This document shows positions 33,097 to 41,520 of a stretch of DNA of 64,000 nt, piece by piece. The stretch spans positions 244,662-308,661 of the forward strand of contig NZ_JAMCCO010000001.1 in the NCBI RefSeq assembly GCF_023371205.1, in the 5' to 3' direction. Source of the stretch: Parvivirga hydrogeniphila (GTDB lineage Bacteria; Actinomycetota; Coriobacteriia; Anaerosomatales; Anaerosomataceae). The stretch's first letter is position 1. Every line of letters starts with the position of its first letter. The notes under the pieces are model-generated. The model was given only the letters and a program-made list of their open reading frames with translations, did no database searches and had not been told where the DNA came from. A program made the position numbers and the translations under genes.

Positions 33097-34761
33097 TCAG
33101 GCGCGAGGAGGCGCGAAAAGCCGCGCTGCGAGCACCACGGCAGCGCCGGCGACGGCGAGGTCGATGGCGCAGGCGGCGAGGACCTGAGGCGAGAGCGCGA
33201 AGAGCGAAGCGCCCATGAGCACGAGCCCGGCAAGGCCGCCCGCGAGCGCGCCGCCGCGTGTGTTGCGCCGTGCGCCGAGCGAGGCAGCCAGGGCGGCGAT
33301 CCCCCAGGAGGCCGTGAGCGCGGCCAGCAACCGCAGGTCGAGGCCCGCGATCCTCCCGGGATCCAGCGTACGCCACGGGTCCGCGAAGAAGCCGAGCGGG
33401 ACCGATGCCGCAGACGGCGGGTTCGCGGACAGCGCGGACGCCAGCGCTGTGACGGCTCCAGCGGCCGCACCACCGAGGGCGGCGGGCGCGGGCTCCGCGA
33501 GCAGGCCGAGCACCAGAGGAGCGGCGGCTCCGGCTCGAACGGCGGCGAGCGCTGGCGACACCGCAGGCGCGAAGCCGGCTTCCGGCCAGATGCGGGCGAC
33601 GCCGAACCACCACGCAGCCGCAAGGGCCCCCGCGATTGCGCCTGCTGCGAGGCCGAACGCGGCGCCCGCGCCGACGGCGAGGGCGAGAAGCGCGATCGCG
33701 AGCCCGAGCGGCGGGGAGATGGCAGCCGCGACTGCGCACAGCCCCGCCGCGGCGGCTGCGCCAGCGGTGCCGCCGACAGGCGCCGCTCCGACCCACCCGG
33801 CCCACGCGCAGGCCGCGGCGGCCGCACTGCGCGCGAGCCAGGCCGCACGGACGCCGAGCAGGCCCCACGCGCCGGACCGAGCCGTCGCGAGATCCTCGTC
33901 CGCAACGATGTCCTCAACGATCTCCGCGAGCGACTCCCGGCCTGCGCGCGGGTCGCCGAGGTGGTCGAGCAGCGCGGTGGCGAACGCCGCGACGCCGGGA
34001 TAGCGGTCGGCCGGATCAGGTGCGAGGGCGCGCGCGAGGACGAGATCGACGCCTGAGGGCAGCCCGCGAGCGATCCTGCTCGGCGGCTCGACGCGGCCGC
34101 TTTCGATACGCACGAGCGAGCGCTCCGGGGTCTCCGCGTCGAACGGCGCGATGCCGGTCACGAGCTCGTAGGCGAGCGCTGCGAGCGCCCATTCATCGGT
34201 ACGCTCGTCCACCGGCTCGTCGCGGATCTGCTCGGGCGCCATGTAGCCCGGCGTGCCGCCGCGGGCGCGGCCTGCGCGGTCCGCGCCCGTGAGCGCCGCG
34301 ATGCCGAAGTCCGCCACCTTCACCAGACCACGCCGGTCGACCAGCACGTTCTCAGGCTTGAGGTCGAGGTGCAGGACGCCGTTGGCGTGCGCGAAGGCGA
34401 CTGCGTCCGCGACCGCCTGCACCACCGCGGCCGCCTCGTCGAGGTCGAGCGGGCCGTCGAGCTCGTCGAGCACCTCCGCGAGCGACGCCCCGTCCACGTG
34501 CTCCATGACGATGACCGCACCGTCTTGGGTGGGTTCCCACTCGTGCACGGTCACGATGGCCGGATGATTGAGCATCGCTGCGGTCCGCGCTTCTGCAAGG
34601 CCGAGGGCGCCACGTCGTCCGCCTCCGCCAGAAAGCGAGAAGCGCTTCACCGCGACCCGCCGCGCCATCTTCGTGTCGAATGCGAGAACGACAGATGCGT
34701 GGCCGCCTTCTCCAAGAGAGGCGAGCGGTCGGTAGCGATCGAGGATGAGGGGTTCGTCCAT
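33097..34761 (-). CDS. Second Ser/Thr protein kinase with polytopic C-terminal membrane domain
   Basis: 554 residues. Kinase domain ~1-260: LGEGGHASVVLAFD, Lys in RRVAVKRFSL, catalytic loop HLDLKPEN (Arg of HRD replaced by Leu), VADFGIA and TPGYMAPEQ. The catalytic Asp, Lys and DFG remain, so it may be active, in the RD-independent (non-RD) manner. Residues ~300-550 are Ala-rich with perhaps eight membrane segments and no known domain, differing from PknB. It heads the wall-signalling operon. Confidence 0.88.
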   Translation of the reverse strand: MDEPLILDRYRPLASLGEGGHASVVLAFDTKMARRVAVKRFSLSGGGGRRGALGLAEARTAAMLNHPAIVTVHEWEPTQDGAVIVMEHVDGASLAEVLDELDGPLDLDEAAAVVQAVADAVAFAHANGVLHLDLKPENVLVDRRGLVKVADFGIAALTGADRAGRARGGTPGYMAPEQIRDEPVDERTDEWALAALAYELVTGIAPFDAETPERSLVRIESGRVEPPSRIARGLPSGVDLVLARALAPDPADRYPGVAAFATALLDHLGDPRAGRESLAEIVEDIVADEDLATARSGAWGLLGVRAAWLARSAAAAACAWAGWVGAAPVGGTAGAAAAAGLCAVAAAISPPLGLAIALLALAVGAGAAFGLAAGAIAGALAAAWWFGVARIWPEAGFAPAVSPALAAVRAGAAAPLVLGLLAEPAPAALGGAAAGAVTALASALSANPPSAASVPLGFFADPWRTLDPGRIAGLDLRLLAALTASWGIAALAASLGARRNTRGGALAGGLAGLVLMGASLFALSPQVLAACAIDLAVAGAAVVLAARLFAPPRA

Positions 34762-34817
34762 CAGCGGCCTCCCGCGCTAGTGTAGCGCGAGCGCAGCAGG
34801 CGCCGGCGGACGCGGGG

Positions 34818-35909
34818 CTACGGCAGCTGCTCGAGCGGATGGCAGTTGAGGCACAGGTCGTCGGTGTAGGCGGTCGTGGTCGCCTCGACGAGCAAGCGGT
34901 AACCGGTCGTCTCGTGTGGGAAGTTCTGGAATCGCGGGTTGTCCGTCGACACGGTCCCATCGGCCTGGCTGACCGTCCAGGTGGCGGCGTCTCCTTGCGT
35001 GCCGTTGGAGACGAGCTCGCCCACGTAGCGAGTATCTTCGTGGCACTGCTGGCAGATCGGGTAGCGGCCCTGCATCAGGGAGGGGCGCGGATACGGCATA
35101 AGGTAGCCGCGGTTCGTCTGACCCACGGCGCCGATCACGACAGCTGAGGTCGGCGCGTCCGTGGCCAGGATCGCCGCACTCCTGTACACGTACGGGTTGC
35201 TCGTGGTCGCAGCCGACTCGGCCGGGTGGTTGTGGGTGGTGGAAAGCGCAGAGCTCCTTCCCCGGTGGCACGCGAGACACCAGTCCGAGCCGTACTCCGC
35301 AACGGCTTGCGTGGCCTCGCCAGGCCGCTGGCGAAGCATGCGCGTGAGAGTCAGCGGAGGGTACCCTTCTTCCGAGACCCTCCGTCGATCGCCCGGGAAC
35401 GCGGTGACGATCTCGGAGCCGTGTGGCGAGTGGCAGTCAGTGCACGTCATGGTCCCGCCCTGGCCTCGGAAGGACTCCACGGCGCTGCCGCCGGTCGAAG
35501 GATCGCCGCCAGGGACCGTGCTCGTGGTCTCGGTGCGATGCGTGCCTCCGACGGAAAGCCCCCGGGCCGCTATCGCGCCGTACACGCCCTTGCCGCCGGT
35601 TCCATCGTGGCAGGTGAAGCAGGTCCCCTGGACGGTAGATGCTGGGAGCAGGAGCACGCCGTCGGCGGGCGCGAAGTGCACCGTGTGGCACATGCGGCAC
35701 TTGCTCGTGGTGGTGGTGTAACTGCCGTGTACGCCCGTGCCGACCGTGAAGTACGGCTGATGGCATCCGCCGCAGTTCTCCTCGCTTCGTTGCGGGGGGA
35801 TCGTCGAAGTGGTCTCGTCATAGGCGAGCGCAGGAGAGGCAGACGCAAAGAGCGCGCCGATGAGGCACGCCGCTGCGAACAATGCTCTCGGGAGATGCGA
35901 CCTGCTCAC
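34818..35909 (-). CDS. Seven-haem c-type cytochrome, secreted (paralogue of 20481-21629)
   Basis: 363 residues from GTG 35909 (GAGGGG upstream). Signal peptide to about ASPALA. Seven CxxCH sites: CGGCH, CRMCH, CFTCH, CTDCH, CLACH, CQQCH and CLNCH, in the same order and spacing as the first copy. Shared blocks include VAEYGSDWCLACH, RYPICQQCHEDTRYVGEL and NPRFQNFPHET. The copies differ in the N-terminal third and in loop lengths, so the duplication is old. Electron partner unknown; no biogenesis genes are adjacent. Confidence 0.9.
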   Translation of the reverse strand: MSRSHLPRALFAAACLIGALFASASPALAYDETTSTIPPQRSEENCGGCHQPYFTVGTGVHGSYTTTTSKCRMCHTVHFAPADGVLLLPASTVQGTCFTCHDGTGGKGVYGAIAARGLSVGGTHRTETTSTVPGGDPSTGGSAVESFRGQGGTMTCTDCHSPHGSEIVTAFPGDRRRVSEEGYPPLTLTRMLRQRPGEATQAVAEYGSDWCLACHRGRSSALSTTHNHPAESAATTSNPYVYRSAAILATDAPTSAVVIGAVGQTNRGYLMPYPRPSLMQGRYPICQQCHEDTRYVGELVSNGTQGDAATWTVSQADGTVSTDNPRFQNFPHETTGYRLLVEATTTAYTDDLCLNCHPLEQLP

Positions 35910-35944
35910 GTGTCCCCTCGCTGCAAATAGCGTTCCACGACGCC

Positions 35945-35973
35945 ATGCTACGACCTTGTGCGCACTCTCGCAA
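35945..35973 (-). promoter_or_regulatory. Promoter of the second cytochrome gene
   Basis: On the minus strand TTGCGA (35973-35968), a 17-base spacer and TAGCAT (35950-35945), about 30 bp before the GTG. The spacer contains the palindrome GTGCGCAC. The -35 resembles that of the first copy (TTGCGC), but the FNR-like site is not repeated. Confidence 0.45.
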
Positions 35974-36029
35974 GCACGCGTTCTGTGTAAGAGGCGCGTT
36001 CGAGGCGCAGAAGCGCTACGTGAAACCTG

Positions 36030-36058
36030 TTCACCAGCCCCGATCAGTGTGCTACTAT
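36030..36058 (+). promoter_or_regulatory. Promoter of tRNA-Leu(CAG)
   Basis: TTCACC (36030-36035), a 17-base spacer and TACTAT (36053-36058), ending 17 bases before the mature tRNA 5' end. Confidence 0.6.
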
Positions 36059-36075
36059 GCTCCGGCACTCACGAT

Positions 36076-36161
36076 GCGGGTGTGGCGGAATGGCAGACGC
36101 GCATGGTTCAGGTCCATGTGGGGGCAACCCCGTGGAGGTTCAACTCCTCTCACCCGCACCA
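36076..36161 (+). tRNA. tRNA-Leu (anticodon CAG)
   Basis: 86 nt with encoded CCA. Acceptor GCGGGTG pairs with CACCCGC; anticodon loop TTCAGGT between CATGG and CCATG gives anticodon CAG (codon CTG); long variable arm (GTGGGGGCAACCCCGT) typical of class II; T arm GAGGTTCAACTCCTC; discriminator A. Confidence 0.97.
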
Positions 36162-36169
36162 AAGAAACG

Positions 36170-36200
36170 AAGGGCGGCCTGGCGGCCGCCCTTTCTCTGT
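36170..36200. terminator. Bidirectional terminator between tRNA-Leu and the LPFTG gene
   Basis: A 10-bp stem (AAGGGCGGCC, 36170-36179, with 36184-36193) and a 4-base loop are followed by TTCTCTGT on the plus strand and CGTTTCTTT on the minus strand, serving both converging units. Confidence 0.75.
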
Positions 36201-36216
36201 ACGTGCGACGATCTCG

Positions 36217-37059
36217 CTAGCGACCGGACTTCTGGCGCCTGCGGAGCCCGGCTCCGCTGAGCGCTGCGGCTCCAGCCGCAGCCAGCAGCAGCGCGATCTC
36301 GCCGCCGGTGAAGGGCAGGAAGTCCTCGTTCTCGTTCCCGGGCTGCTGTTCGGTGAACGGGAGGAAGTCTTCCTCGCCGGTGTCGCCGTCGCCCGGATCG
36401 CCCGGCTCCTCGCCGTCACCCGGGTCGCCCGGCTCCTCGCCGGTGTCGCCGTCGCCCGGATCGCCCGGCTCCTCGCCGTCGCCCGGATCGCCCGGCTCCT
36501 CGCCGGTGTCGCCGTCGCCCGGATCGCCCGGCTCCTCGCCGGTGTCGCCGTCGCCCGGATCGCCCGGCTCCTCGCCGTCGCCCGGGTCGCCCGGCTCCTC
36601 GCCGGTGTCGCCGTCGCCCGGATCGCCCGGCTCCTCGCTACGGTCGTACCACACGTGGCTGAGCACGAGGTTGTTCACCTGCGTGGTCGCCGCTACGGCA
36701 AAACCGCTCACGAGCACGTCGTGGCCAGGAGTGCCCACGTAGAAGTGCTGTGTCTGACCGTCATTCCTCGCGGTGACCGTCTTGGTTCCAGCGCTCTGGA
36801 ATGTGACGGTGAGCTGCGCTTCAGGAGTCGAGCGATCCATGCCGTTCAGCACGAAATGCCACACGACCTGATCGCTCAGGCCGCCATTGCCGGAGCCCCA
36901 GGCGAACGTCTCGCTTGACGCGCCGACGTGAGCTGAATGCAGCAGCACGGTGAGCAGTGCCCACGATGGCACTGCGAACGCCGATACGACCAGGAATGCG
37001 AGGACGGCGGCCAACACACGTCCGGGAAGCTTCCCGAAGAGCCTGTTGTTCCGCGCCAT
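36217..37059 (-). CDS. Sortase-anchored (LPFTG) secreted repeat protein
   Basis: 280 residues from ATG 37059 (GGAGG eight bases upstream). Signal peptide (~10-35), a ~100-residue beta-like domain (around TVTFQSAGTKTVTARNDGQT), an 87-residue acidic Pro-Gly tract of EEPGDPGDG units, then a sorting signal: FLPFTGGEIA, a hydrophobic stretch and RRRQK. A near-copy of the motif (FLPFTEQQ) lies 15 residues earlier and lacks the Gly, so it is probably not cleaved. Sortases join such proteins to peptidoglycan through the Thr; no sortase gene is in this window. Function of the globular part is unknown. Confidence 0.87.
   Translation of the reverse strand: MARNNRLFGKLPGRVLAAVLAFLVVSAFAVPSWALLTVLLHSAHVGASSETFAWGSGNGGLSDQVVWHFVLNGMDRSTPEAQLTVTFQSAGTKTVTARNDGQTQHFYVGTPGHDVLVSGFAVAATTQVNNLVLSHVWYDRSEEPGDPGDGDTGEEPGDPGDGEEPGDPGDGDTGEEPGDPGDGDTGEEPGDPGDGEEPGDPGDGDTGEEPGDPGDGEEPGDPGDGDTGEEDFLPFTEQQPGNENEDFLPFTGGEIALLLAAAGAAALSGAGLRRRQKSGR
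36376..36636 (-). repeat. In-frame tandem repeat encoding EEPGDPGDG(DTG) units
   Basis: Nine- and twelve-residue units alternate in the order 12-9-12-12-9-12-9-12 (87 residues, 261 bp). DNA copies are almost identical, differing only at a few third positions, so the tract can probably expand or contract by recombination or slippage in whole codons. It forms an acidic, flexible stalk between the secreted domain and the wall-sorting signal. Confidence 0.9.
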
Positions 37060-37207
37060 CGTTATCGCCTCCAATGTTCTAAATGTCTACAGATTTAGTA
37101 CCCAATAATCAGCGATCCAGACGCCTCGGTCGATTCTTGAGAGAGGCATTCCCTGAACAACCCTGTCGGGTAGATAGAAAGAGTCCTTCGTCTGAGAGGA
37201 GATCGAG

Positions 37208-37615
37208 ATGTCCTTCTGGAAGCTTGCCGTCGTCTACGTGGTTTCGCTGCTCGCCTTGCTCGGCATCGATCTCGTGTGGTTGACCACGATGGGGAACCGT
37301 TTCTATCGAAGGCAGCTCGGCCCTCTCATGTCTGACTCACCGAATCTCGGCGTCGCGCTGCTCTTCTATCTCATCTACGTCGTCGGTGCGCTCGTGCTCG
37401 TCGTCATGCCAGCGGCGGACGCGGGGTCTCTTGGCAAGGCAGTGCTGGGAGGTGCGCTGCTCGGTTTCGTCGCCTACGGAACCTACGACATCACGAACCT
37501 TGCGACGATTCCCGGGTGGCCTGCTGTGATCGCGGTGGTCGACCTGGCGTGGGGCACGACGCTCACTGCCGCGGTCTCAGCGGTCGGATACCTCGTCGCC
37601 AGGTGGCTCGCCTGA
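37208..37615 (+). CDS. DUF2177 family membrane protein
   Basis: 135 residues, ATG after GAGAGGAGATCGAG. Four membrane segments. The family pattern is visible: FLIDLVWLTT-like LLGIDLVWLTTMGNRFYRRQ, LLFYLIYVVGALVLV, GFVAYGTYDITNLATI and the VVDLAWGTTLTAAVS block. Function of DUF2177 is unknown. The band-7 remnant starts directly behind it. Confidence 0.9.
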   Translation: MSFWKLAVVYVVSLLALLGIDLVWLTTMGNRFYRRQLGPLMSDSPNLGVALLFYLIYVVGALVLVVMPAADAGSLGKAVLGGALLGFVAYGTYDITNLATIPGWPAVIAVVDLAWGTTLTAAVSAVGYLVARWLA

Positions 37616-37627
37616 CGCCTTCTGTTC

Positions 37628-38630
37628 AGATGTCAGCGGCGTGCGCTAGGCTGATGAGCGATGCCAATGTTGCGTTCTGGAAGACCAAGACGCTCATCGA
37701 GCTCATCCAGCAGCGCTCCGAGATCCAGCGCACGAGCTCCGTGGAGATGAAGGAGAAGTTCGCGCACTACAACCTGGAGCTCGAAGAGGTTCTCATCGGA
37801 ACGCCGCACTCGCAGCCAGGTGACGACAAGATCGAGGCTATCCTCGTGCAGCTGCGAGACCGGCAGATCGCCTTCGAGAAGCTCGAGACCTTCGAGAAGC
37901 AGCGTGCTGCGGCAGAGAAGGAGCGCGAGCTGAGAGAAGCGCAAGCGGTCGCCGAGCAGCCGAGCAGCAGACGGTGCTCACCCAGTCGCAGATCAACATC
38001 CAGGTGCAGGAGAACCGGGCCCGCGCGGATCTGCAGCGTGCCGTGCAGGACGCCGAACGGGTGCGCACGCTCGCGAAGGCGGACGCCGACCGGGTCAAGG
38101 CGCTTGCTGCTGGCGACTCGGAGAAGGTGAAGCTGCTAGCGGAAGCCGACGCCAAGAAGGTCCAGGTGATGGCCGAAGCGGAGGCGACGCGCGTCAAGAA
38201 GCTCGGCGAAGCGGACGCGCTCAGGGTGAAGATGCTTGCAGAAGCGGACGCGGAGAAGGAAGCGAAAGTCGGTGTGGGAAAGGCCATCGCTATCGACGAG
38301 CAGGTGCGCGCATACGGCGGTCCGCAGCTCCAGCTCATCCAGGACGTCATGTCGAAGCTCGCTCAGGCGATCGAGGCGTCCAAGGTCCCGATCGTCCCGT
38401 CGACGGTCGTGAACATGGCAGGTGGCGAGGAAGGCGAAGGCGGTGTGGCGAGCCTGAACGCGTTCGGGCTGCTGATGTCGCTCATGGCCACCGAAAAGCT
38501 GGGCGAGTTCACGTCGGCTGCTCGCGAGCAGGATCCGGCACAGGCCGAGATGGTCGCGACCATCAAGCAGCAGCTGAAGGACCGTCTCGCTGCAGAGCAA
38601 CCACCGGCTGAAGAGGCGCCTTCAGAGTAG
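37628..38630 (+). pseudogene. Band-7/flotillin-like protein remnant: 5'-truncated and frameshifted by an 8-bp duplication
   Basis: The first part (frame of 37627) reads a band-7 segment (ANVAFWKTKTLIELIQQRSE, then KFAHYNLELEEVLIG). At 37952-37967 the 8-mer CCGAGCAG occurs twice in tandem. Removing one copy joins the frame to that ending at 38630 (TVLTQSQINIQVQENRARAD, a coiled, charged AEA/EAD-rich region, then VPSTVVNM). So one reading frame was broken by the duplication. The usual N-terminal membrane anchor and first half of the band-7 domain are absent, DUF2177 sitting there instead. Both halves are otherwise free of stops, so decay is recent, or the site is a slippage switch. Confidence 0.82.
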
Positions 38631-38775
38631 CGTAGACCATGAGCATCAGCAGCGGGGCGGCATGGTGTACCATGTCGCCCCGTGTCTCGTCGTGCAGGGA
38701 AGGTGCCTGTAGCGGCGAAAGCACCCGAAGAGACGTCTGCCACCGACACGTGGCTGGATCTGGGGGCTGGTCATC

Positions 38776-40110
38776 GTGTTATCTGAACGCGTTCTCACGT
38801 CTGTGATGCGGATCTTGAGCCCGGCGTACCTGCGCACCGAGCCGGTCGAGCTGTCGAGGCTGCCGCTGCCTGAGCCGGGGCATCGGTACACCCTGTACGC
38901 GCACGTGCCGTTCTGCGAACGCCTGTGCCCGTACTGCTCGTTCAATCGCTTCTTGTTCGCTGAGGAGCGCGCGCGCAGCTACTTTCGGCACCTGCGCGCG
39001 GAGATGCGGATGGCTGCGGACCTCGGGTACGACTTCTGCTCGCTATACGTCGGCGGCGGGACGCCCACCATACTGGTGGACGAACTGTGCGAGACCATAG
39101 ATCTTGCACGCACACTTTTCCCCGGCATCCGTGAGGTTTCTGCGGAGACGAGCCCTAACCACATCACAGACGAGAACATCGAGGCGCTGCGGTCGCGTGT
39201 GCAACGGCTGTCGGTGGGCGTGCAGTCGTTCGACGACGCGCTGCTGCACCAGATGGCGCGCTACGACAAGTACGGGTGCGGCGAGGTCGTCTTCGAACAC
39301 GTGAAGCGCGCTGCAGGGAAGTTCCACTCGCTCAATGTGGACATGATCTTCAACTTCCCGTCTCAGACGCGCGAGATCCTCGAGCGCGACATCGAGATGG
39401 TCAAGGCGACAGGGGCGAACCAGACCACGTTCTACCCGCTCATGGTCTCGCCGAAGATGCGCCACGAACTCGAGCGTACCATCGGCAGGGTCGATCTGGT
39501 CCGTGAGGTGGACTACTACAGGATCGTGTGCGAAGGGCTGGCTCCGGAGTTCCAACCGTCGTCCGCCTGGACGTTCTCCAAGGACGTCGACAGCATGATC
39601 GACGAGTACATCGTCGATACGGAGGAGTATCTCGGCATCGGGTCGGGCGCGATGTCCTTTCTCGGCGGGCGTGTGTACCACAACACCTTCTCGCTCAGAG
39701 ACTATGAGCGCAGGATCCGTGAGGGCAGGATGTCGGTGGCGAAGGCGGGCCGGCCGTTCGGGCGGTTCGCCCGCATGCGCTACCGGTTCATGGGCGAGCT
39801 GTTCGGGCTCTCGCTCGACAAGCAGGCGTTCAGGCGGGACTTCGGTGTGCCCGTGTCGCTCGGGCTGGCGGGGGAGGTCGCTTTCTTCAAGGCCGTTGGC
39901 GCAATTGCCCACGAGGACGCTGAGACGATGGTGCTGAGCCCGAAAGGGCGCTATCTTCTCCTCGTGATGATGCGTGAGTCGCTCGCCGCGAACAACGACA
40001 TCCGCGACGTCGAGCGCTCGTTGCTGCCTGCTGACGAGAAGGCGCTTCTCATCGACGATGGGCCGCATCCGTGCATGGCGGTCCGCGACGAGATGTTGGT
40101 CACGGCGTGA
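38776..40110 (+). CDS. HemN/HemW-like radical SAM protein (coproporphyrinogen III oxidase family)
   Basis: 444 residues. The radical-SAM cluster motif CERLCPYC (residues ~50-57, CxxxCxxC) is followed by a HemN-like SAM core: LYVGGGTPT, SAETSPNHIT, RLSVGVQSFDD and DMIFNFPSQT. HemN proper makes protoporphyrinogen from coproporphyrinogen without oxygen; HemW and ChuW/HutW handle haem. The HemN N-terminal trip-wire and family-defining residues cannot be settled by eye. GTG 38776 is weakly supported; an ATG eleven codons in (38806) is possible. It stands directly before a haem-O-synthase-like gene, consistent with tetrapyrrole metabolism. Confidence 0.82.
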   Translation: MLSERVLTSVMRILSPAYLRTEPVELSRLPLPEPGHRYTLYAHVPFCERLCPYCSFNRFLFAEERARSYFRHLRAEMRMAADLGYDFCSLYVGGGTPTILVDELCETIDLARTLFPGIREVSAETSPNHITDENIEALRSRVQRLSVGVQSFDDALLHQMARYDKYGCGEVVFEHVKRAAGKFHSLNVDMIFNFPSQTREILERDIEMVKATGANQTTFYPLMVSPKMRHELERTIGRVDLVREVDYYRIVCEGLAPEFQPSSAWTFSKDVDSMIDEYIVDTEEYLGIGSGAMSFLGGRVYHNTFSLRDYERRIREGRMSVAKAGRPFGRFARMRYRFMGELFGLSLDKQAFRRDFGVPVSLGLAGEVAFFKAVGAIAHEDAETMVLSPKGRYLLLVMMRESLAANNDIRDVERSLLPADEKALLIDDGPHPCMAVRDEMLVTA

Positions 40111-40130
40111 CGCAGGGTGAGGGAAGCGGG

Positions 40131-41042
40131 ATGGGAGAGACCGAGCAAGCTGTCGTGAAGGCCTCGCAATCAGCGGCGGGCTCGCGCTTTGTGCTGGCGC
40201 TGCTCTCGCTCACGAAACCGAAGCAGACTGGTCTTCTGCTCGTCACCGCGGTGGGTGCGTACGTGCTGACGGCCGCGCCGACGCTGGACGCGCCGAGGCT
40301 GGTAACCGGGATTTCCGCCCTCGCGCTCGCTATCAGCGGTTGCACGGTCCTCAACATGGTGCTCGATCGCGACATCGACGCGAAGATGGACCGCACAGCG
40401 TCCAGGCCGCTGCCTCGTGGGGAGGTCTCGGCGTCCCAGGCCGTTGTTCTCGGGGCCTCCATGTCTACGGCAGGGCTCGTGCTCGCGGGCATGATCTCTG
40501 CAACATTCCTCGCGGTGGTCGGTGCGGGCCTCTTCTTCGACCTCGTGGTCTACACCGCGTGGCTGAAGCGGCGCAGCCCGCTTTCGATTCTCGTCGGAGG
40601 CGTGTCGGGTGGCATGCCGGCGCTCGCCGGGCGCGTGCTCGCGCTCGGGCGCGTCGACGCTGTGGGTGTCATGCTCGCGCTCGGAGTGGTGCTGTGGATC
40701 CCGGCCCACATCCTGACCCTTGCCACCCGGCATGCGAAGGAGTACGAGCAGGCTGGGGTCCCGGTGTGGCCGAGCGTGTACGGCGAGCGTTCCGCGCGCC
40801 GCGCCATCGCCGTCGGCTCCGTGCTGGGCACCGTGGTGCTGACAGCGGCCGGCCTCAAGGAGGATATCGCCAGAGGCGCGCTCATCGCGCTTGCAGCGCT
40901 TGGGCTGGTGCTTGATGTCCTTGCACTGCTGGTAATGTTCTCGCCCACCGACGAACACAACTGGGCGTTGTTCAAGGCCGCATCGGCGTACATGCTCGGC
41001 GCGTTCCTCTGCTTGACATTCGGCGCCGTGCTCGCCAGGTGA
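40131..41042 (+). CDS. UbiA-family prenyltransferase, haem O synthase (CtaB)-like
   Basis: 303 residues, about eight or nine membrane segments. The prenyl-diphosphate-binding Asp motif is NMVLDRDIDAKMDRTASRPL, matching CtaB (N-x3-D-x3-D ... R-x-R-P-L), and SILVGGVSGGMPALAG also fits. CtaB adds farnesyl to haem B to make haem O. No terminal oxidase genes are in the window, so another hydroxyfarnesyl-type acceptor is possible. 20 bp behind the radical SAM gene, likely co-transcribed. Confidence 0.84.
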   Translation: MGETEQAVVKASQSAAGSRFVLALLSLTKPKQTGLLLVTAVGAYVLTAAPTLDAPRLVTGISALALAISGCTVLNMVLDRDIDAKMDRTASRPLPRGEVSASQAVVLGASMSTAGLVLAGMISATFLAVVGAGLFFDLVVYTAWLKRRSPLSILVGGVSGGMPALAGRVLALGRVDAVGVMLALGVVLWIPAHILTLATRHAKEYEQAGVPVWPSVYGERSARRAIAVGSVLGTVVLTAAGLKEDIARGALIALAALGLVLDVLALLVMFSPTDEHNWALFKAASAYMLGAFLCLTFGAVLAR

Positions 41043-41110
41043 AGTCCGTCGCTCTTTACCCGTCAGCCGTCCGTGCTACCCTGATGGCGCCGAGACATGC
41101 AGGGGGAGCG

Positions 41111-41323
41111 ATGGACGCATACTCGCCGATCAAAGGGAAGTGCCAGTTCTGGCGTGAGCAGCCGGACGAGGACGACGCGTACACGTTGTCGGTGAAGCCC
41201 GAGGACAAGCGGATCCGGTGCACGTGCTGGGTAGATGGCGACCTGTGGGTGTTCAGGGCTGCCGAGGTGCCCTCGGACTGCCCGAAGCGGATGCAGTGCC
41301 GCTACTACATCAAGACGGGATGA
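41111..41323 (+). CDS. Small Cys-rich conserved-looking protein of unknown function
   Basis: 70 residues, ATG after AGGGGGAGCG. Cysteines fall in CQFW, RCTCWVDGDLWVF and DCPKRMQCRYY; the C-x-C, C-x5-C spacing could bind a metal or Fe-S centre. No family recognised. Good ribosome-binding site and separation from the CtaB-like gene (68 bp) support a real gene. Confidence 0.6.
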   Translation: MDAYSPIKGKCQFWREQPDEDDAYTLSVKPEDKRIRCTCWVDGDLWVFRAAEVPSDCPKRMQCRYYIKTG

Positions 41324-41356
41324 GGCAAGCTCGCTTCGAGCAGGGACGGCCACCCG

Positions 41357-41500
41357 CTAGCGAGGGTCGTGCACGATCCGCACCTTGTAGCCCGCGCCGC
41401 CGCACTCGGGGCACCGGCGGTGGTCGCGCTTGCCGTCAGCGCGTGTCACGCTGACGTACTTGTTGCCCTTGCACGCGGGGCATATGGTGCGTGTGACCAT
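41357..41500 (-). CDS. Zinc-ribbon microprotein (DnaJ-type CxxC repeats)
   Basis: 47 residues on the minus strand: CPACKGNKYV and, after a basic spacer, CPECGGAGYKVR, two CxxCxGxG-type knuckles as in the DnaJ zinc-binding region. GGAGG stands eight bases before the ATG, and a promoter with an adjacent palindrome precedes it (41521-41563). It is too short for most gene callers. Metal binding is expected; role unknown. Confidence 0.72.
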   Translation of the reverse strand: MVTRTICPACKGNKYVSVTRADGKRDHRRCPECGGAGYKVRIVHDPR

Positions 41501-41520
41501 GCAGACCGCCTCCGCGCCGA

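Noticed and set aside
36376-36636. Regularly spaced repeats that could suggest a CRISPR array
   Set aside because: Units are in frame, encode EEPGDPGDG, have no unique spacers, and no cas genes are present.
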